NCBI GenBank assembly: GCA_025354565.1
Contig: JANXMQ010000065.1
Coordinates: 1-56,223, forward strand
Reading direction: 5' to 3'
Length of the DNA stretch: 56,223 bases
Source: Akkermansiaceae bacterium
Lineage (GTDB): Bacteria > Verrucomicrobiota > Verrucomicrobiia > Verrucomicrobiales > Akkermansiaceae
The notes beneath the pieces are model-generated. The model saw only the letters and a list, made by a program, of their open reading frames with translations, searched no databases and was not told the origin of the DNA. This document shows positions 1 through 10,300 of the stretch, piece by piece; positions within the stretch are counted from its first letter, which is position 1, and each line of letters starts with the position of its first letter. A program made the position numbers and the translations under genes.

Positions 1-68
1 AATGGCTGCCCGGTCTGCCGGACGAGGCCGCGCTCCTGCTCAGCGGGTGAAAACCGATCCCTTTGCCA

Positions 69-591
69 TCATCCGGACCCGCCATCAAACGCCTTGCTCA
101 AAGGTGCCCCACGAACACGCCCATTTTCCTTTTTAGGTTCATGGATTTTAGCCAACTTCTTACCGGCTTGGGGGTGGCCGCCCAGAGTCCTCGATCAAGA
201 ACGCGGGCGCGTCAGTATCGTCTTTGATTGCGGACTTGATGCCAGCCACCAATTTCTGGAGTACCCAGATTACATGGGAGTTCTCCGATGGTGTGCTGTG
301 GTGATTGTCCACGTCGATACAGGCCCACGTGGATGTTGCCTCACCGCTGGTGCAATATTAGACTGCGGCAAATGGACGCGGAACACTCCGCGTGAGACTC
401 TTCCAAGTGGATTGCACGGCGTCCAGATAGGTGACGGTCTTGGACTTCTTGATGGAGGATGTTCCTTCTTTGAGAAGCATCGACATCGCGAAATCGAATG
501 CGTTCTTCCCTTGGAAGAAAGGGAGCGCAAGGCGTTGCCAATTCTCCTCCGAAAGATGATCCGATATTGGGATCTGGTGCTTGAAATTCAT
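69..591 (-). pseudogene. Broken ORF downstream of the SGNH esterase gene
   Basis: An ATG at 589-591 overlaps the stop of the SGNH gene (ATGA) and opens a 77-codon frame ending at a TAA at 358. Beyond that stop the same frame stays open to 160 and reads like protein. A shift of one frame then gives a further open stretch rich in Lys and Gly ending near 69. One in-frame stop plus one apparent frameshift suggest a decayed gene that was once translationally coupled to the esterase. I do not recognise the family. The 77-residue product could also be a genuine small protein. The plus-strand frame across the same bases runs into the SGNH gene and looks like a shadow. Confidence 0.3.
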
Positions 592-1970
592 GGATTTCCA
601 TTTTCATCCAACAGATCGCCCAGCACGATGATCTGACCGACGGAGAAGGTGTTGTTCTGGTATTTCTCCGGATGGTCGCGGAAATCCTGATCGGTCTTTT
701 TCACACTGAGCATCTTCTCCTTGGGTGGCGTCTCATCGAGCAGTGTCCAGGTGACCGTGTGGTCGCCCATCGCCACGGCGGGCAACGGCGCGCCGACATA
801 AACCCAGGCGTTGGCATACACGGTGAAGAGCGTTTGTTTGAACGCTGGCTTGTCATCCATCTTGATACTGACGATGCCGGAGTCAGGACCTTCCATGCCT
901 TTGATGCCGATATGGGTACCGCGAAATCTAACAGTGACGGACGATCCGGGAACACCGGAGCGAAAAAGGTGTGGAAACCATGCGTAGAAGTTCTTGCCGA
1001 AACGGCGGCAAGAAGGACCGTTCGCAGCGGTGAGTTGTTCCCAATCGCCCTTGAAATTGGCATGGCCCTCCGCCGCGATGGTCTTTGCCTTCTCCCATGG
1101 CACGGCTGATAAAGCCGCAGGAATCGCGTGGGGAGCTGCGCCGGTGTTGGCCCGCAGTTTTTCCAATCCACGGATGGCGGCGGCACCATTGAGCGCGTGA
1201 CCGGTCTCGGACGGATGGGTGCCGTCGTTGGAGAAAATAATGCGGCCCTGCGCGTCCTTGTCGCCGGGACTCTTGGCTGCTGTGAAGACGAGTTTATCCT
1301 CGGCAGCCATTTTCGACGCCTCGACTCCGAGATGAATCGCCGGGATCTTATAGAGTTCCGCGATGGTCTCATGCAGCGAGACCGATGCGCTGAATTTCCC
1401 CTGATTGAGCAAGTCCACCGCACTGGAATGCAGGGTGTAGGCAAAGCAGATATCGGTCTCGGGCTTGCTCTTCCAGAGTTTGCGGACGATGCCCTCGACG
1501 GCTCCCGCGACTTCCGCCGGGCGATCTCTAACATCGCCTACATCATTGAGTGAGAACTCGATGAACACGGCGTCCGGTTTTTTTGCGACCAGATCGTGAT
1601 CCGCGCGGAACACGCCCACCAGCGAACCGGAACCGCCGACACATGCATTCAATTCGGTGATGTTAGATTTCGAAAATTGTTTTTTGAACCAGTCCATCGT
1701 GATCGTGCGCCAGCCCGGACCCGCAGTGATACTACCGCCATAGTAGGCGATGGTGACCGGCTCGCCGCGTTCCAATTTTCCGAAAAGGTTCGGCATGCCG
1801 CCACGCAGGCTGATCTCGGCGGCGGGACGCAAGGCGATCTTCGATTCCTTCTCGGCCTGGGCATTGATCTTCGCGTAGTCGGTTTCGATGCCGATGCGTT
1901 CGGTGGACGGTTCGGCGGCATGGAGGGCCACGTTTAGGAATAGGGGTATGATAGGCAGGGTGAGTTTCAT
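588..1970 (-). CDS. Secreted SGNH/GDSL-family hydrolase (carbohydrate esterase-like)
   Basis: A 460-residue protein starting at the ATG with the signal peptide (MKLTLPIIPLFLNVALHAA); an earlier in-frame start would run back into the upstream gene. The SGNH blocks are visible: block I GGSIT with nucleophile Ser80, block III in FSLNDVGD, and block V as DGTHPSETGH with the Asp/His pair. The C-terminal third is a beta-rich extension of the kind seen on carbohydrate-active esterases. The family deacylates glycans such as acetylated pectin or xylan. It is the last intact gene of the third operon, 8 bases after the lamG-lyase gene, so it probably removes acyl groups so that the lyases can act. The exact substrate cannot be read from sequence. 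Confidence 0.85.
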   Translation of the reverse strand: MKLTLPIIPLFLNVALHAAEPSTERIGIETDYAKINAQAEKESKIALRPAAEISLRGGMPNLFGKLERGEPVTIAYYGGSITAGPGWRTITMDWFKKQFSKSNITELNACVGGSGSLVGVFRADHDLVAKKPDAVFIEFSLNDVGDVRDRPAEVAGAVEGIVRKLWKSKPETDICFAYTLHSSAVDLLNQGKFSASVSLHETIAELYKIPAIHLGVEASKMAAEDKLVFTAAKSPGDKDAQGRIIFSNDGTHPSETGHALNGAAAIRGLEKLRANTGAAPHAIPAALSAVPWEKAKTIAAEGHANFKGDWEQLTAANGPSCRRFGKNFYAWFPHLFRSGVPGSSVTVRFRGTHIGIKGMEGPDSGIVSIKMDDKPAFKQTLFTVYANAWVYVGAPLPAVAMGDHTVTWTLLDETPPKEKMLSVKKTDQDFRDHPEKYQNNTFSVGQIIVLGDLLDENGNP

Positions 1971-1978
1971 GGATGATG

Positions 1979-4900
1979 TTAGGGATGACTGACTCCGAAT
2001 TTTCCCCACAGATAAAGATTGCCGACTGCATCGGGATCGAGGGCGGTGTTATAGATCAAGACGCTTTGTGCGGTCACTTTGGGATCGTCGTTGTAGGCGA
2101 CGCCACCCAGGGAAAACTTGCTCCCAATGGCGATTTTCCCGTTTTCTGGCACCGGGATCGACGACATCAACTGCCCGTTGCGGTAGGCGCTGAGCGTTTT
2201 GCCGTCAAACGTGGCGACCACATGCGTCCAGCTTGATACGACTGAGGACGACCAGTTGTCCGACAGAATCCGTCCCACATTGAACCGCAGGTTGCCTTGG
2301 GTGAACTCGCTGCCAAGGACTCCGTCCACGTTGATGTAGCCACCCATGAACGGGCCCGGCTTGGTCTTCAGCCAAGCGGCCACGGTGAAGGGCTTGCCCT
2401 TCAGATCCGGGGCGAAATCCAGCGTCCCGCCAAGCGGTGCGGGACCAGTTTCCACCGCTTGCCTTCCGTTCATGCCTTCGGCCATTCTGGCCTTGCCGAG
2501 CGGAACCGGTTTGGCTGCGGCCACACTGCCGGGCAGCGGGGCGAACGCCGAGTTCACCGGCTTGTCAAAAACCCATCCGGCGACAAATCCGGGCAGTTTG
2601 GCGGGATCGTAACCGGATTTTCTCAGCGCATCCAAACGCCCGGGGATGGCTTTTAAATTTGCGGTTAAAGCGTCCATCTCCGGGTCGTTCAAGGGAACCA
2701 CCGGCTTGTTGACCTGCGCCAGCACGGTGCCGCCGCGGGTGACCGAGAGGTTGGTTTTGCCCGCCGGGGTCGGCGTGAATTGCACCGTGTCCTTCTGACC
2801 GGCGAACGAGACCGTCACGGCCGTCCGGGCCGCGTTCCATGTGGTCTGAGGCAGAGGATCGCCCGCGCGAAAGGCGTAGAGCAGCATTTTGAAATCCGGC
2901 GATGAGGCAACTGTGCTCAGCGTGTAAAGATTCACCTTTTGGCGCTCGCCGACCGCCACCGGGTCGCGCTTGCCGGCGCAGGCCAGCGCGCGGATGAGGA
3001 GCGCGGGTTCGTTAGGCTTGAGCGTGCCATCGGCGTCGAGGCTGGTTTTGCCAGCAAGGATGGTGTCCCCTTCAGCGACCATGCCCTTGCGATTTTTGAC
3101 CTCCACCAAGTCGTTCTCCAGTGTCAGGTTCCAATCATACCGTGCAGGCAGTGCGTCGCGCTGAACATCATCCACCACCAGGACATATGGGCACGTGCCG
3201 CGGACAACTCCGGCGGTGCGGAACGATTTCAGCACCGGCGTGTTGATCTGGCGGATGTAGGGCGAGAGAACCCCGTCCCGGGCCAGCCAGTGGTTGCTGA
3301 ATTTCAGGGGCTTTTGATAAACGGGATAAGCAGTTTTGGTCCAGGCAAAGTCATTGAAGCATTGATCGACCAGCTTCCAGGAAAGCCCGGTGTCCACATT
3401 GTTTTTAATAACGTCCTCGCGGGTGATCTCTTGGCCATCTTTCGTTTTTCCGGCGGTTCTCCAAACCCAGTCCCAGCAATACTGCGCGTCCCCGGTCATG
3501 AAGGTAGCGAGCGGCTGGTCAACATAATCCACCACTCGCGCGGGGGTGGTGGGCGTCTGCCCGGCACCGTCAATGATCACGGTGCTGCAGGCCCACGGAC
3601 CCTGATCCTTGCCGGGAATGGTCACCCAGGTCCGCCCCTGGGCGGCGAGCATGATCCCGTTGCGGTCCGGATAGGGATGCCCGCCGCTTGCACCGCGGGT
3701 GTGCATTGTTAGGAACGTCGCTTGCCGGTCCCAGGAGGAGCGGGTCATCATCACCGCGCGCTGGCCGCAGAAGAAGCTTTGACCGAGGTTCAATTTCTCC
3801 GGATCAATTTCGGGCGAGTAGGCGGTGGCAAAGATCGCCGAGGTGATCGCCTGATGGGCCAGCGAGTGCAGGCTGCTTGGCAGCTCCTTGTAATCATCCC
3901 GGACGAGTGCCCGATAGACAAAGTCCGTGGTCTTGTCGCCGGGGAACAAATAATGGGCCACGACCAAGTCATGTGGGGTGGTGAAGCTTCCCTTGATGCT
4001 TCCCAGGATGTCAAAGACGGCGAACTTGTCGCGCGTGGGCAGCATGGCATAGGCGGAAAACTTCCCGTAATAGGAGCGGGCGAGCGGGTGCTGGGTGAGC
4101 GGCTCGAGGCCGTATTTGTGAGCCACACGGTCCATGGTGACCGCCGCATCCAAGCCAAAGAGCAGCTTGCCCTCGGCCTCGTAGGCCGCGCCACTGTCAA
4201 AAAAGGAATAGGTGTAGAAATTCCGCCAGCCCCGGTAGAGCGCGAGATATTTCAGGTCGTTGAATCCCGGTTCACCCTCGATGGCCATGAGGTCGAACAC
4301 CCAATACGAGAATGTCGCCCAGTTGCTACGGCTGGCCTCCGCGTTGTTGAATGAGCCATAGTTGTCCGCCCAGGCGGACAGCGTCACGAGCTCGTCATGC
4401 ATGATTTTTTTCTGCTCCGCAGTCAGGTAGTTGAAGATGAAGTCATAGACGAAGCCCAGAGCGCAGGCATCCGTGCGACCGGTGGAAGGTTTCGGTGGCT
4501 CGCCCGGTTTCACGGGCTTGTCATCTTTTGCGCGGCGTTCCTGTTCGAGCTTGATCGCGGTGATGGTGGCCCGGGCGAGTGTTTCCGCCCCGGCTTTGTC
4601 GTCGTCGATCAGGCAGCGGAACGCCTCGCAGGCCCCGGGTTTGAAAAAGGCGGCTGGCGACGATTTCTCGTAGGTCTTGGGCCGCCCGCCCTCGGCCAGG
4701 ATTTTGTAATAATCCTCGCGCTTGTTGTAACCGCCGATGCGATAGAGGCTAGGAACACGGCCCTTGATGCCAAATCCCGCTCCCCAATCCGGCTGGGCGT
4801 AGTCGGCCTTCTCGTCATAAGTCAGCTTCAGCGCGTTGCTCCAGCACAGGATATTATTCCAAGCCGCCTGCGCGGCAACGTCCTCTTTGAACCGCTTGCG

Positions 4901-5197
4901 CAAGGCGGGCAGATCTTCTGGAGAGAAGAACATGCGCGGATGCACGCCCGGTGCGGGCACTTGTCCGACGGGGCGCACTCCTTCCGCACTGAATTGAACC
5001 TTCGAGGAGCCGTAATCACGCGGTTTGAAAATGCTCCACGGAAGCGGGTCTTTGCCGTGGTAGGACCAGACGCTTTTATCGCGGTAGGCGGAGGCTGAGA
5101 CAAGCGGATCGAGCGCGGCCGGGGAGTCGGCGGCGAAGACGGGGCATGCGAAGGCGAGAAGCCGCAGCGCGGTGAGGAGGAGGGTGGTTTGTTTCAC
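1979..5197 (-). CDS. Secreted heparinase II/III-like polysaccharide lyase with C-terminal LamG domain
   Basis: About 1070 residues. I chose the GTG at 5195-5197 because it begins a clean signal peptide (MKQTTLLLTALRLLAFACPVFAA); a TTG three codons upstream is also possible. The middle part has the alpha/alpha-toroid character of the heparinase II/III and alginate lyase superfamily, with the G(V)HPR(M/I)(F/L) entry motif shared with the other two lyases here, and a Gly/His-rich HTRGASGGHPYPDRNG stretch typical of the second domain. The last ~200 residues form a LamG/concanavalin-A-like module (GFVAGWVFD, FTVAAWLKT, WTHVVATFDG, AYRNGQL), probably glycan binding. It starts inside the stop region of the upstream esterase gene. 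It likely cleaves a uronate-containing polymer outside the cytoplasm. Confidence 0.8.
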   Translation of the reverse strand: MKQTTLLLTALRLLAFACPVFAADSPAALDPLVSASAYRDKSVWSYHGKDPLPWSIFKPRDYGSSKVQFSAEGVRPVGQVPAPGVHPRMFFSPEDLPALRKRFKEDVAAQAAWNNILCWSNALKLTYDEKADYAQPDWGAGFGIKGRVPSLYRIGGYNKREDYYKILAEGGRPKTYEKSSPAAFFKPGACEAFRCLIDDDKAGAETLARATITAIKLEQERRAKDDKPVKPGEPPKPSTGRTDACALGFVYDFIFNYLTAEQKKIMHDELVTLSAWADNYGSFNNAEASRSNWATFSYWVFDLMAIEGEPGFNDLKYLALYRGWRNFYTYSFFDSGAAYEAEGKLLFGLDAAVTMDRVAHKYGLEPLTQHPLARSYYGKFSAYAMLPTRDKFAVFDILGSIKGSFTTPHDLVVAHYLFPGDKTTDFVYRALVRDDYKELPSSLHSLAHQAITSAIFATAYSPEIDPEKLNLGQSFFCGQRAVMMTRSSWDRQATFLTMHTRGASGGHPYPDRNGIMLAAQGRTWVTIPGKDQGPWACSTVIIDGAGQTPTTPARVVDYVDQPLATFMTGDAQYCWDWVWRTAGKTKDGQEITREDVIKNNVDTGLSWKLVDQCFNDFAWTKTAYPVYQKPLKFSNHWLARDGVLSPYIRQINTPVLKSFRTAGVVRGTCPYVLVVDDVQRDALPARYDWNLTLENDLVEVKNRKGMVAEGDTILAGKTSLDADGTLKPNEPALLIRALACAGKRDPVAVGERQKVNLYTLSTVASSPDFKMLLYAFRAGDPLPQTTWNAARTAVTVSFAGQKDTVQFTPTPAGKTNLSVTRGGTVLAQVNKPVVPLNDPEMDALTANLKAIPGRLDALRKSGYDPAKLPGFVAGWVFDKPVNSAFAPLPGSVAAAKPVPLGKARMAEGMNGRQAVETGPAPLGGTLDFAPDLKGKPFTVAAWLKTKPGPFMGGYINVDGVLGSEFTQGNLRFNVGRILSDNWSSSVVSSWTHVVATFDGKTLSAYRNGQLMSSIPVPENGKIAIGSKFSLGGVAYNDDPKVTAQSVLIYNTALDPDAVGNLYLWGKFGVSHP

Positions 5198-5202
5198 AGT
5201 GG

Positions 5203-7353
5203 TCAATTCGATTTTGGAAAGGGAGCCGTTAGATAAAATGTCTGATAGACCGTTTCGCTGGGCTTGATGCCGCCCGCCGCATTGAATTTTCCGACTTGGT
5301 AAGCGCCGGCGGTGACTTCGATCGGCTTGGTCGTACCGGTGGGGACTTCGGTGGGAATGAATGCGCCGTCCTTGATGAGGCCGGGGCCTTTGAGAACGAA
5401 GTAGTCCACCGGCAATCCCGCTGAGCTTTTCGCATGAAGCTCGATCTTTGCGGTCGTCGCCGGTGCATCTGGCACCGGGGGAAACTCCACCGTCTGCGCG
5501 GTCGCGCTCTTCATCACATCCGATGACGCCAAGGAAATCTGGCAGGTGCGGCCGGCTGCGGAAAATTCCTCGCTGCCCTCGTGGAAGACGCGGACGAACG
5601 ACATATTGAATCCCGCGCCGGGTGCAATCCGATGTCGTTTCAATCGCAGGGTGAAGCGTGTTTCGGTCACGCCGCGATCATCGATGAACTGCTCGCTACG
5701 CAGCAGCTCGAACCCGCCGCCATGTGCATCGAAACGCAGCGGGAGCTGGCTCACGGGCAGCGTTGTTTGGCCGGGAAACAACACATTCTCAAAGGCATGA
5801 GGCTGCTCCGGGTGCTTCGCGTGATCTTTGTCCTTCACGGTGCAGATGTCGGGCGGCGTGGTGAAGCGATGGGTGGTCAACGTGAGCAAACCGTCGTCGT
5901 GAAGCAGCGCTCCGGGGTTCGACAGCGGGGCCATGCGGCCATGCGCAAGGTCAATGGGCTTCGCCTCCGCGTCGAGCAAAGTAAACAGCTCGATTTTTTT
6001 GCGCGGCTCATCGTGGCCCGCGGCAAAAACCGCGTGCGCGAGCTTCTCGTTCGGAAACCAGAGCGCCTCATTGCGGTGGCCCGTGTATTCGAGATACGGC
6101 GCGGGCATTGGGTAGTCCTTCGGCAACTCACCTGCGGCGGGAATCTTCGGACTCATCAGCCAGCCGTCGCGCAGCGTGAGATTTTTCAGCGGCTCGCCCG
6201 CCTTCGCCGGGAGCCGCGCGGTGGCAATGGCGTCGATCCATTCCGCCACGAACTGGTAATTGCGCGGCAGCATGTCGAAGTGCCCGCTGGACATCTCCCA
6301 GCACGCGCCGAAGAGATCGTTGCGCGGCTCATAGCCGGTGCCGGGATTGTCTTCGTGATCGCGCCGATAGCTGCCCAGCCCATAAGTGCCCATCGCGTGG
6401 GGAAACGCGCTCCAGCTTACCGTTTCCTGACTGGCCGAGTTGACAAAAAGTATCGGCACGTTTCGCAGAGCCATATCCGCATTGGGATGCAGCGCCTTGC
6501 CGCCCGCGCCGAAGAAGCTGTAGATGTCCGGGAGTCCGGCTTTGATCGGGATGGAACCCAGGCATTTCTCCGGCTGGCGGATCGCGGCTTCAAATGCGAA
6601 ACCGCAGACCGCCGAGTGTCCGAGCGGAACGATCGGAGCGGCGATCAATTCGGGATGTTCCGACAGATCTGCGAGATTTTGCAGATAGCCGTCGTAGATG
6701 GCCGTCCGCCCGGGGTCGGTGACATCGAAGGTCAGATCCTTCATCATCACGCCGCCGATGTCCTTCGCCCACGGGGTGAATAGAATTTGCGCGATGCCAT
6801 GCTTGCGGCACACGGCGCGTACCGGCGCGCTTTGCAGGATGTTGATCGGCAATCCGTTGTGCATCCCGATCATCACCGCGCGAATCTTCGGTGTCTTCGG
6901 CGGAATCCAAAGATACGCGCCCAAGTTCGGTCGATCAGCCTCACCGCTCGCGATGAAGAATTGGTAGATGCGATCCAACTCAGGGTTCGTTTCAGCCGCC
7001 GACGCGGCTGGGAGCATCGCCACCAGACTGAGCGTGAGATTGGCAAGAAACGCGAGGGCGAGTCTCGTGCTGGCTGTTCGTGCTGGCGCGGCGGAAGGGA
7101 GTTTGAACACGGTCGTGCCCGCAGTTGTTGCCGAGGGCGCGGACTGGCTAGCGTCGGCCAGCAGCATTTTGCGCATGTGCCACTCGCCGTTGGCGGGAAT
7201 CGCGGAGAGAACCCAGTGGATGAACCTGCCTAACTTCGCCTCGCGCCACCCTGTCAAGCGGGCATCGCGGTCAGCCGCAGCATCGTCTGTGAACAAAGAG
7301 GATAGGTGCCCAAGTGAAAAGATAACGTGCGGAGAGAACGTGGGCAGCTTCAT
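5203..7353 (-). CDS. Secreted alpha/beta-hydrolase-type esterase fused to a GH29 N-terminal remnant
   Basis: Starting at the ATG 28 bases after the upstream gene, the product has 716 residues. Residues ~27-59 are a recognisable fragment of a GH29 alpha-L-fucosidase N-terminus, joined in frame to an esterase. The esterase part has its own signal-like segment (LALAFLANLTLSLVAMLPAASA) and could start at an internal GTG near 7111. Its hydrolase features are AYLWIP, a GHSAVCG nucleophile elbow and a late SGHFD histidine motif, followed by a beta-rich C-terminal domain. The protein at 22232-23941 has the same layout (AYLWIP, GESGH, SGHFD, similar tail), so the two are paralogues. Predicted role: deacylation or de-esterification of the polysaccharide outside the cell. 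The fusion looks like an internal deletion between two genes. Confidence 0.75.
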   Translation of the reverse strand: MKLPTFSPHVIFSLGHLSSLFTDDAAADRDARLTGWREAKLGRFIHWVLSAIPANGEWHMRKMLLADASQSAPSATTAGTTVFKLPSAAPARTASTRLALAFLANLTLSLVAMLPAASAAETNPELDRIYQFFIASGEADRPNLGAYLWIPPKTPKIRAVMIGMHNGLPINILQSAPVRAVCRKHGIAQILFTPWAKDIGGVMMKDLTFDVTDPGRTAIYDGYLQNLADLSEHPELIAAPIVPLGHSAVCGFAFEAAIRQPEKCLGSIPIKAGLPDIYSFFGAGGKALHPNADMALRNVPILFVNSASQETVSWSAFPHAMGTYGLGSYRRDHEDNPGTGYEPRNDLFGACWEMSSGHFDMLPRNYQFVAEWIDAIATARLPAKAGEPLKNLTLRDGWLMSPKIPAAGELPKDYPMPAPYLEYTGHRNEALWFPNEKLAHAVFAAGHDEPRKKIELFTLLDAEAKPIDLAHGRMAPLSNPGALLHDDGLLTLTTHRFTTPPDICTVKDKDHAKHPEQPHAFENVLFPGQTTLPVSQLPLRFDAHGGGFELLRSEQFIDDRGVTETRFTLRLKRHRIAPGAGFNMSFVRVFHEGSEEFSAAGRTCQISLASSDVMKSATAQTVEFPPVPDAPATTAKIELHAKSSAGLPVDYFVLKGPGLIKDGAFIPTEVPTGTTKPIEVTAGAYQVGKFNAAGGIKPSETVYQTFYLTAPFPKSN
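7177..7275 (-). pseudogene. Remnant of a GH29 alpha-L-fucosidase N-terminus
   Basis: In the frame of the downstream esterase, this stretch reads ADRDARLTGWREAKLGRFIH, followed by WVLSAIPANGEW. GH29 enzymes begin with a motif close to [23 protein letters not shown], so the match is specific. Nothing else of GH29 follows, and substitutions such as FGM to LGR and HWG to HWV fit decay. The fragment keeps a normal operon position and start codon. Confidence 0.65.
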
Positions 7354-7381
7354 GAGATGGTTAGCGGCGACATGGGTGAGC

Positions 7382-10300
7382 CTAATGGAAATCGGTGAGC
7401 AAAACAGCATCGCCACGACTGGCGCTGAGGCGGGTGCGCGAGTCTTCCCCGATTGAGAAACGCAGCGTGTCCGATTGATCCGACCATGACACGGTGGCGG
7501 TGCCGGCCTTGGCGTCGGACTTCACCACGGGCAGCGAATCCCCCCGGCGGACGGGCAGAAGAATAACCTTGAATCGAACCGCGGTATCGCGCCGATTGAT
7601 CATCAGCCGATCATGGAATTGGGCCTTGCCATTGCGATCCAGCGGTCCGGGGGCCGTTTCCACTTGGAACAGCGGACATCCCGGATCACCACCGTCCTCC
7701 ACGCCGAGCACCGTCACTAACAGCATAGGATCTCCGGCTTTTGGAGTGAGTGCGGGTTTGACTTCGTTAGAGTCCGGTTTCGGATCGCCCTTGCTCCAGG
7801 CCAGCACGACTTGATTGGCAGCGAGCCCGGCGACGTCGGCCTTCCAAACGCCACCGTTGAGCATGCCCGCCCATTGATAGAGATGGACATTGTCGTCCTT
7901 TTTCAAATCGTCAATGACTATCCCGTAAGGATGAGTTCCACGAACGAGTGCGGTGCTGCGGAAGACGTATTTCATCGGGTTGAACGGCGCACGACTGGTC
8001 GGGATGTAATTGGAGTAATTGTAATTGCTCCACCACGGGCGCATCTTGTAACGCGCAGTGCCCGCCCAGATCCGGAGGTTTTCCGGTGAGGGATCGAGTT
8101 CCCAACCCATCGCGTTGAGCTCGGGGGACCAGACTTGCGGCGGCTGGGTGTTCCAGCGCCACGAGTAGGCGTATGTTAGATCCGCACTGGCAATGGAAGC
8201 ATTGCCCCCGAGAGTCGCCCCAAGATAAGTGGCGGCACCGTTGTATCCCAGCGGACCGCCAGGGATTGCCGTGGGTTCCGATTCGCCGTCCACCTGCACG
8301 AGATTGTAATATTTCCCGTCATACGTCTGGGTGAATGGCGACTGCGTGAACCAATCCACTCCAAGCGCCGAGAAATGGAACATACCCGCGTCCGCATGGT
8401 GATGGCCGGCACCTAAATAATGGTTAGGCCGGACATACAGGTGCATCCATGCCGCCTCGGGTGTGCGGTCGCTGTAGCTGGAAAATGCGCCGGAGACAGG
8501 TGCGCTGAAATCGAGCGGCAGCTTGAGATCGGCGCGAGTCGTCGGCTTGATGTCGCTGTCGTAGAGGACATTGCGGGCCATGCCCGGATAGGTCAGGCTG
8601 GGCAGGCGCAGGCGCTGGAGCGTGGGTACCAGTTTGCGGTAATCATCCGTGGGAAACTTGTCCGGCGGTAGCAGCAGTTTCCGGTCGTTAGGATCGGCTC
8701 CGGGATCATCGATAAATGTATTGAGCCAATAGTCGGCCAGCCGGTTTTCCGGATAGAAGGACTTCAGTTGAGCCACGAGGTAACGCGAGAGTTTCTGGCG
8801 GCTGTACGGGCTGTATTGTGTGCCGCTGTTGACCATCACCCGTCCGGTCGGCGAACTCATCTGGATAGAGCCTTCTAGCAGATTTCGCCAATGAGGGTGG
8901 CCGAACAGATTTTCTCCGCGTCGTGCCATGATGACCATCGAGAGCAGTTGAAATTGGAGGGCTCCGGGGTTCTTTCCGGTGCTTTCGAAGATCACGCCCG
9001 AGTCATCAATGCCCCAATCGCAGAATGCCCGCACGCTTTCCAAGCCGGACGCGTAGGCTTCCGCATCGAATCCTGGAAGCCCTTCGATCGCGGCCAGCGC
9101 GATGAAGTGCGGCAAATCCCAGCTCATCCAATTCACGTCGCGGAACCTGACCGGCGCGTCCTGGCCATACGAGCGCCTGCCATACGTCGCCTTGGCGATC
9201 ACTCGGCGCATGATATCCTTCTGCTCCGCATTCATCCACTTGCCTGCTAGATCCAGCGAGAGGCCGAGGTTCATATGTGCCACGAGGCCGTGGATATTTC
9301 TCCAATGCGTGCGTGCCCCGACCGCGTTCAACTCGCGGAGCGATCCATCTGGCAACTTCAACGAGGAGCCGAACTCGGAATCGCTGATCTTCAGCCAATC
9401 ATCGATCAACGGCTCGCGCAATTTGTAGTAATTTGCGACCGCGGCGGCAACCTGCCGTCCATGTTCGTCGTCGCGGGTCAGGAGACAATACAGGGCCATT
9501 GAGGTGAGGCATTCGGGCACATAAGCGACATGGGAATTGAATATCCCCTGCTTCTGCCCCTTGAATTGCTGGGCGACATTCACGGTGGCGACTTGCTCCG
9601 GCTTGACATCATCCGGCCATTCGAGACCCGCGAGATCGCCCGACGAGAGTTTTTGGAAAACCTGTCCGTCGCTCGTCGTCGGATCCCAAAAACTTTTTCT
9701 GAACAGATGCTCCATTTCTATCAGCGACATCTGACCCACCGTGGTGGCTTTCAACCGCTCCGCCAGAGCCGGCAAATCGGCCTCGCTGAACAACAATCTT
9801 GGATAGACGCCCGGCGGAGGAACCTTCGTGCCAAGCAGCTTCTGGTCGAAACCGTTAGAGTTATATTCTTTCTTCGGCGCGGTTGGCCATTCGGTTTCCG
9901 GCCCGTTGAGTATAGCGAGCTGTTCTGGAGTGACCTTGACGTGATCGGTCCATTTGCCTTGCCGTGTTAGATTGGGAATCGACCTCGTTGCAATATCCGG
10001 ATCCGCCAGCTTCTCTGGCGTGTCGAAGAGCGTGATCACGCTGTCCAGCAGCGCTTCCTCCCCCGCGCCGAACACCAACGGCTTCTCACCCAAAAAGCAA
10101 AGTCCGCGCGGATGACGCGTGACTTGCAAGCCGCAGGCTCTCGCCATATCCGACAGCGAAACCCATGTGCCGCCCTTGTTCTCTTGAGTAAATACTCCGT
10201 TAGGGACCTTGAAATCGGAAATCCCACCAAGTTCCGTAGGCGCGAACACCCATCGGTCGGCGATGGCTGATAGATCTCCAGGCACCGCAGGCGGCGTCAT

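Noticed and set aside
94-636. 180-codon plus-strand frame
   Set aside because: It runs into the SGNH gene on the opposite strand, its composition is shadow-like, and the minus frames over the same bases read better.
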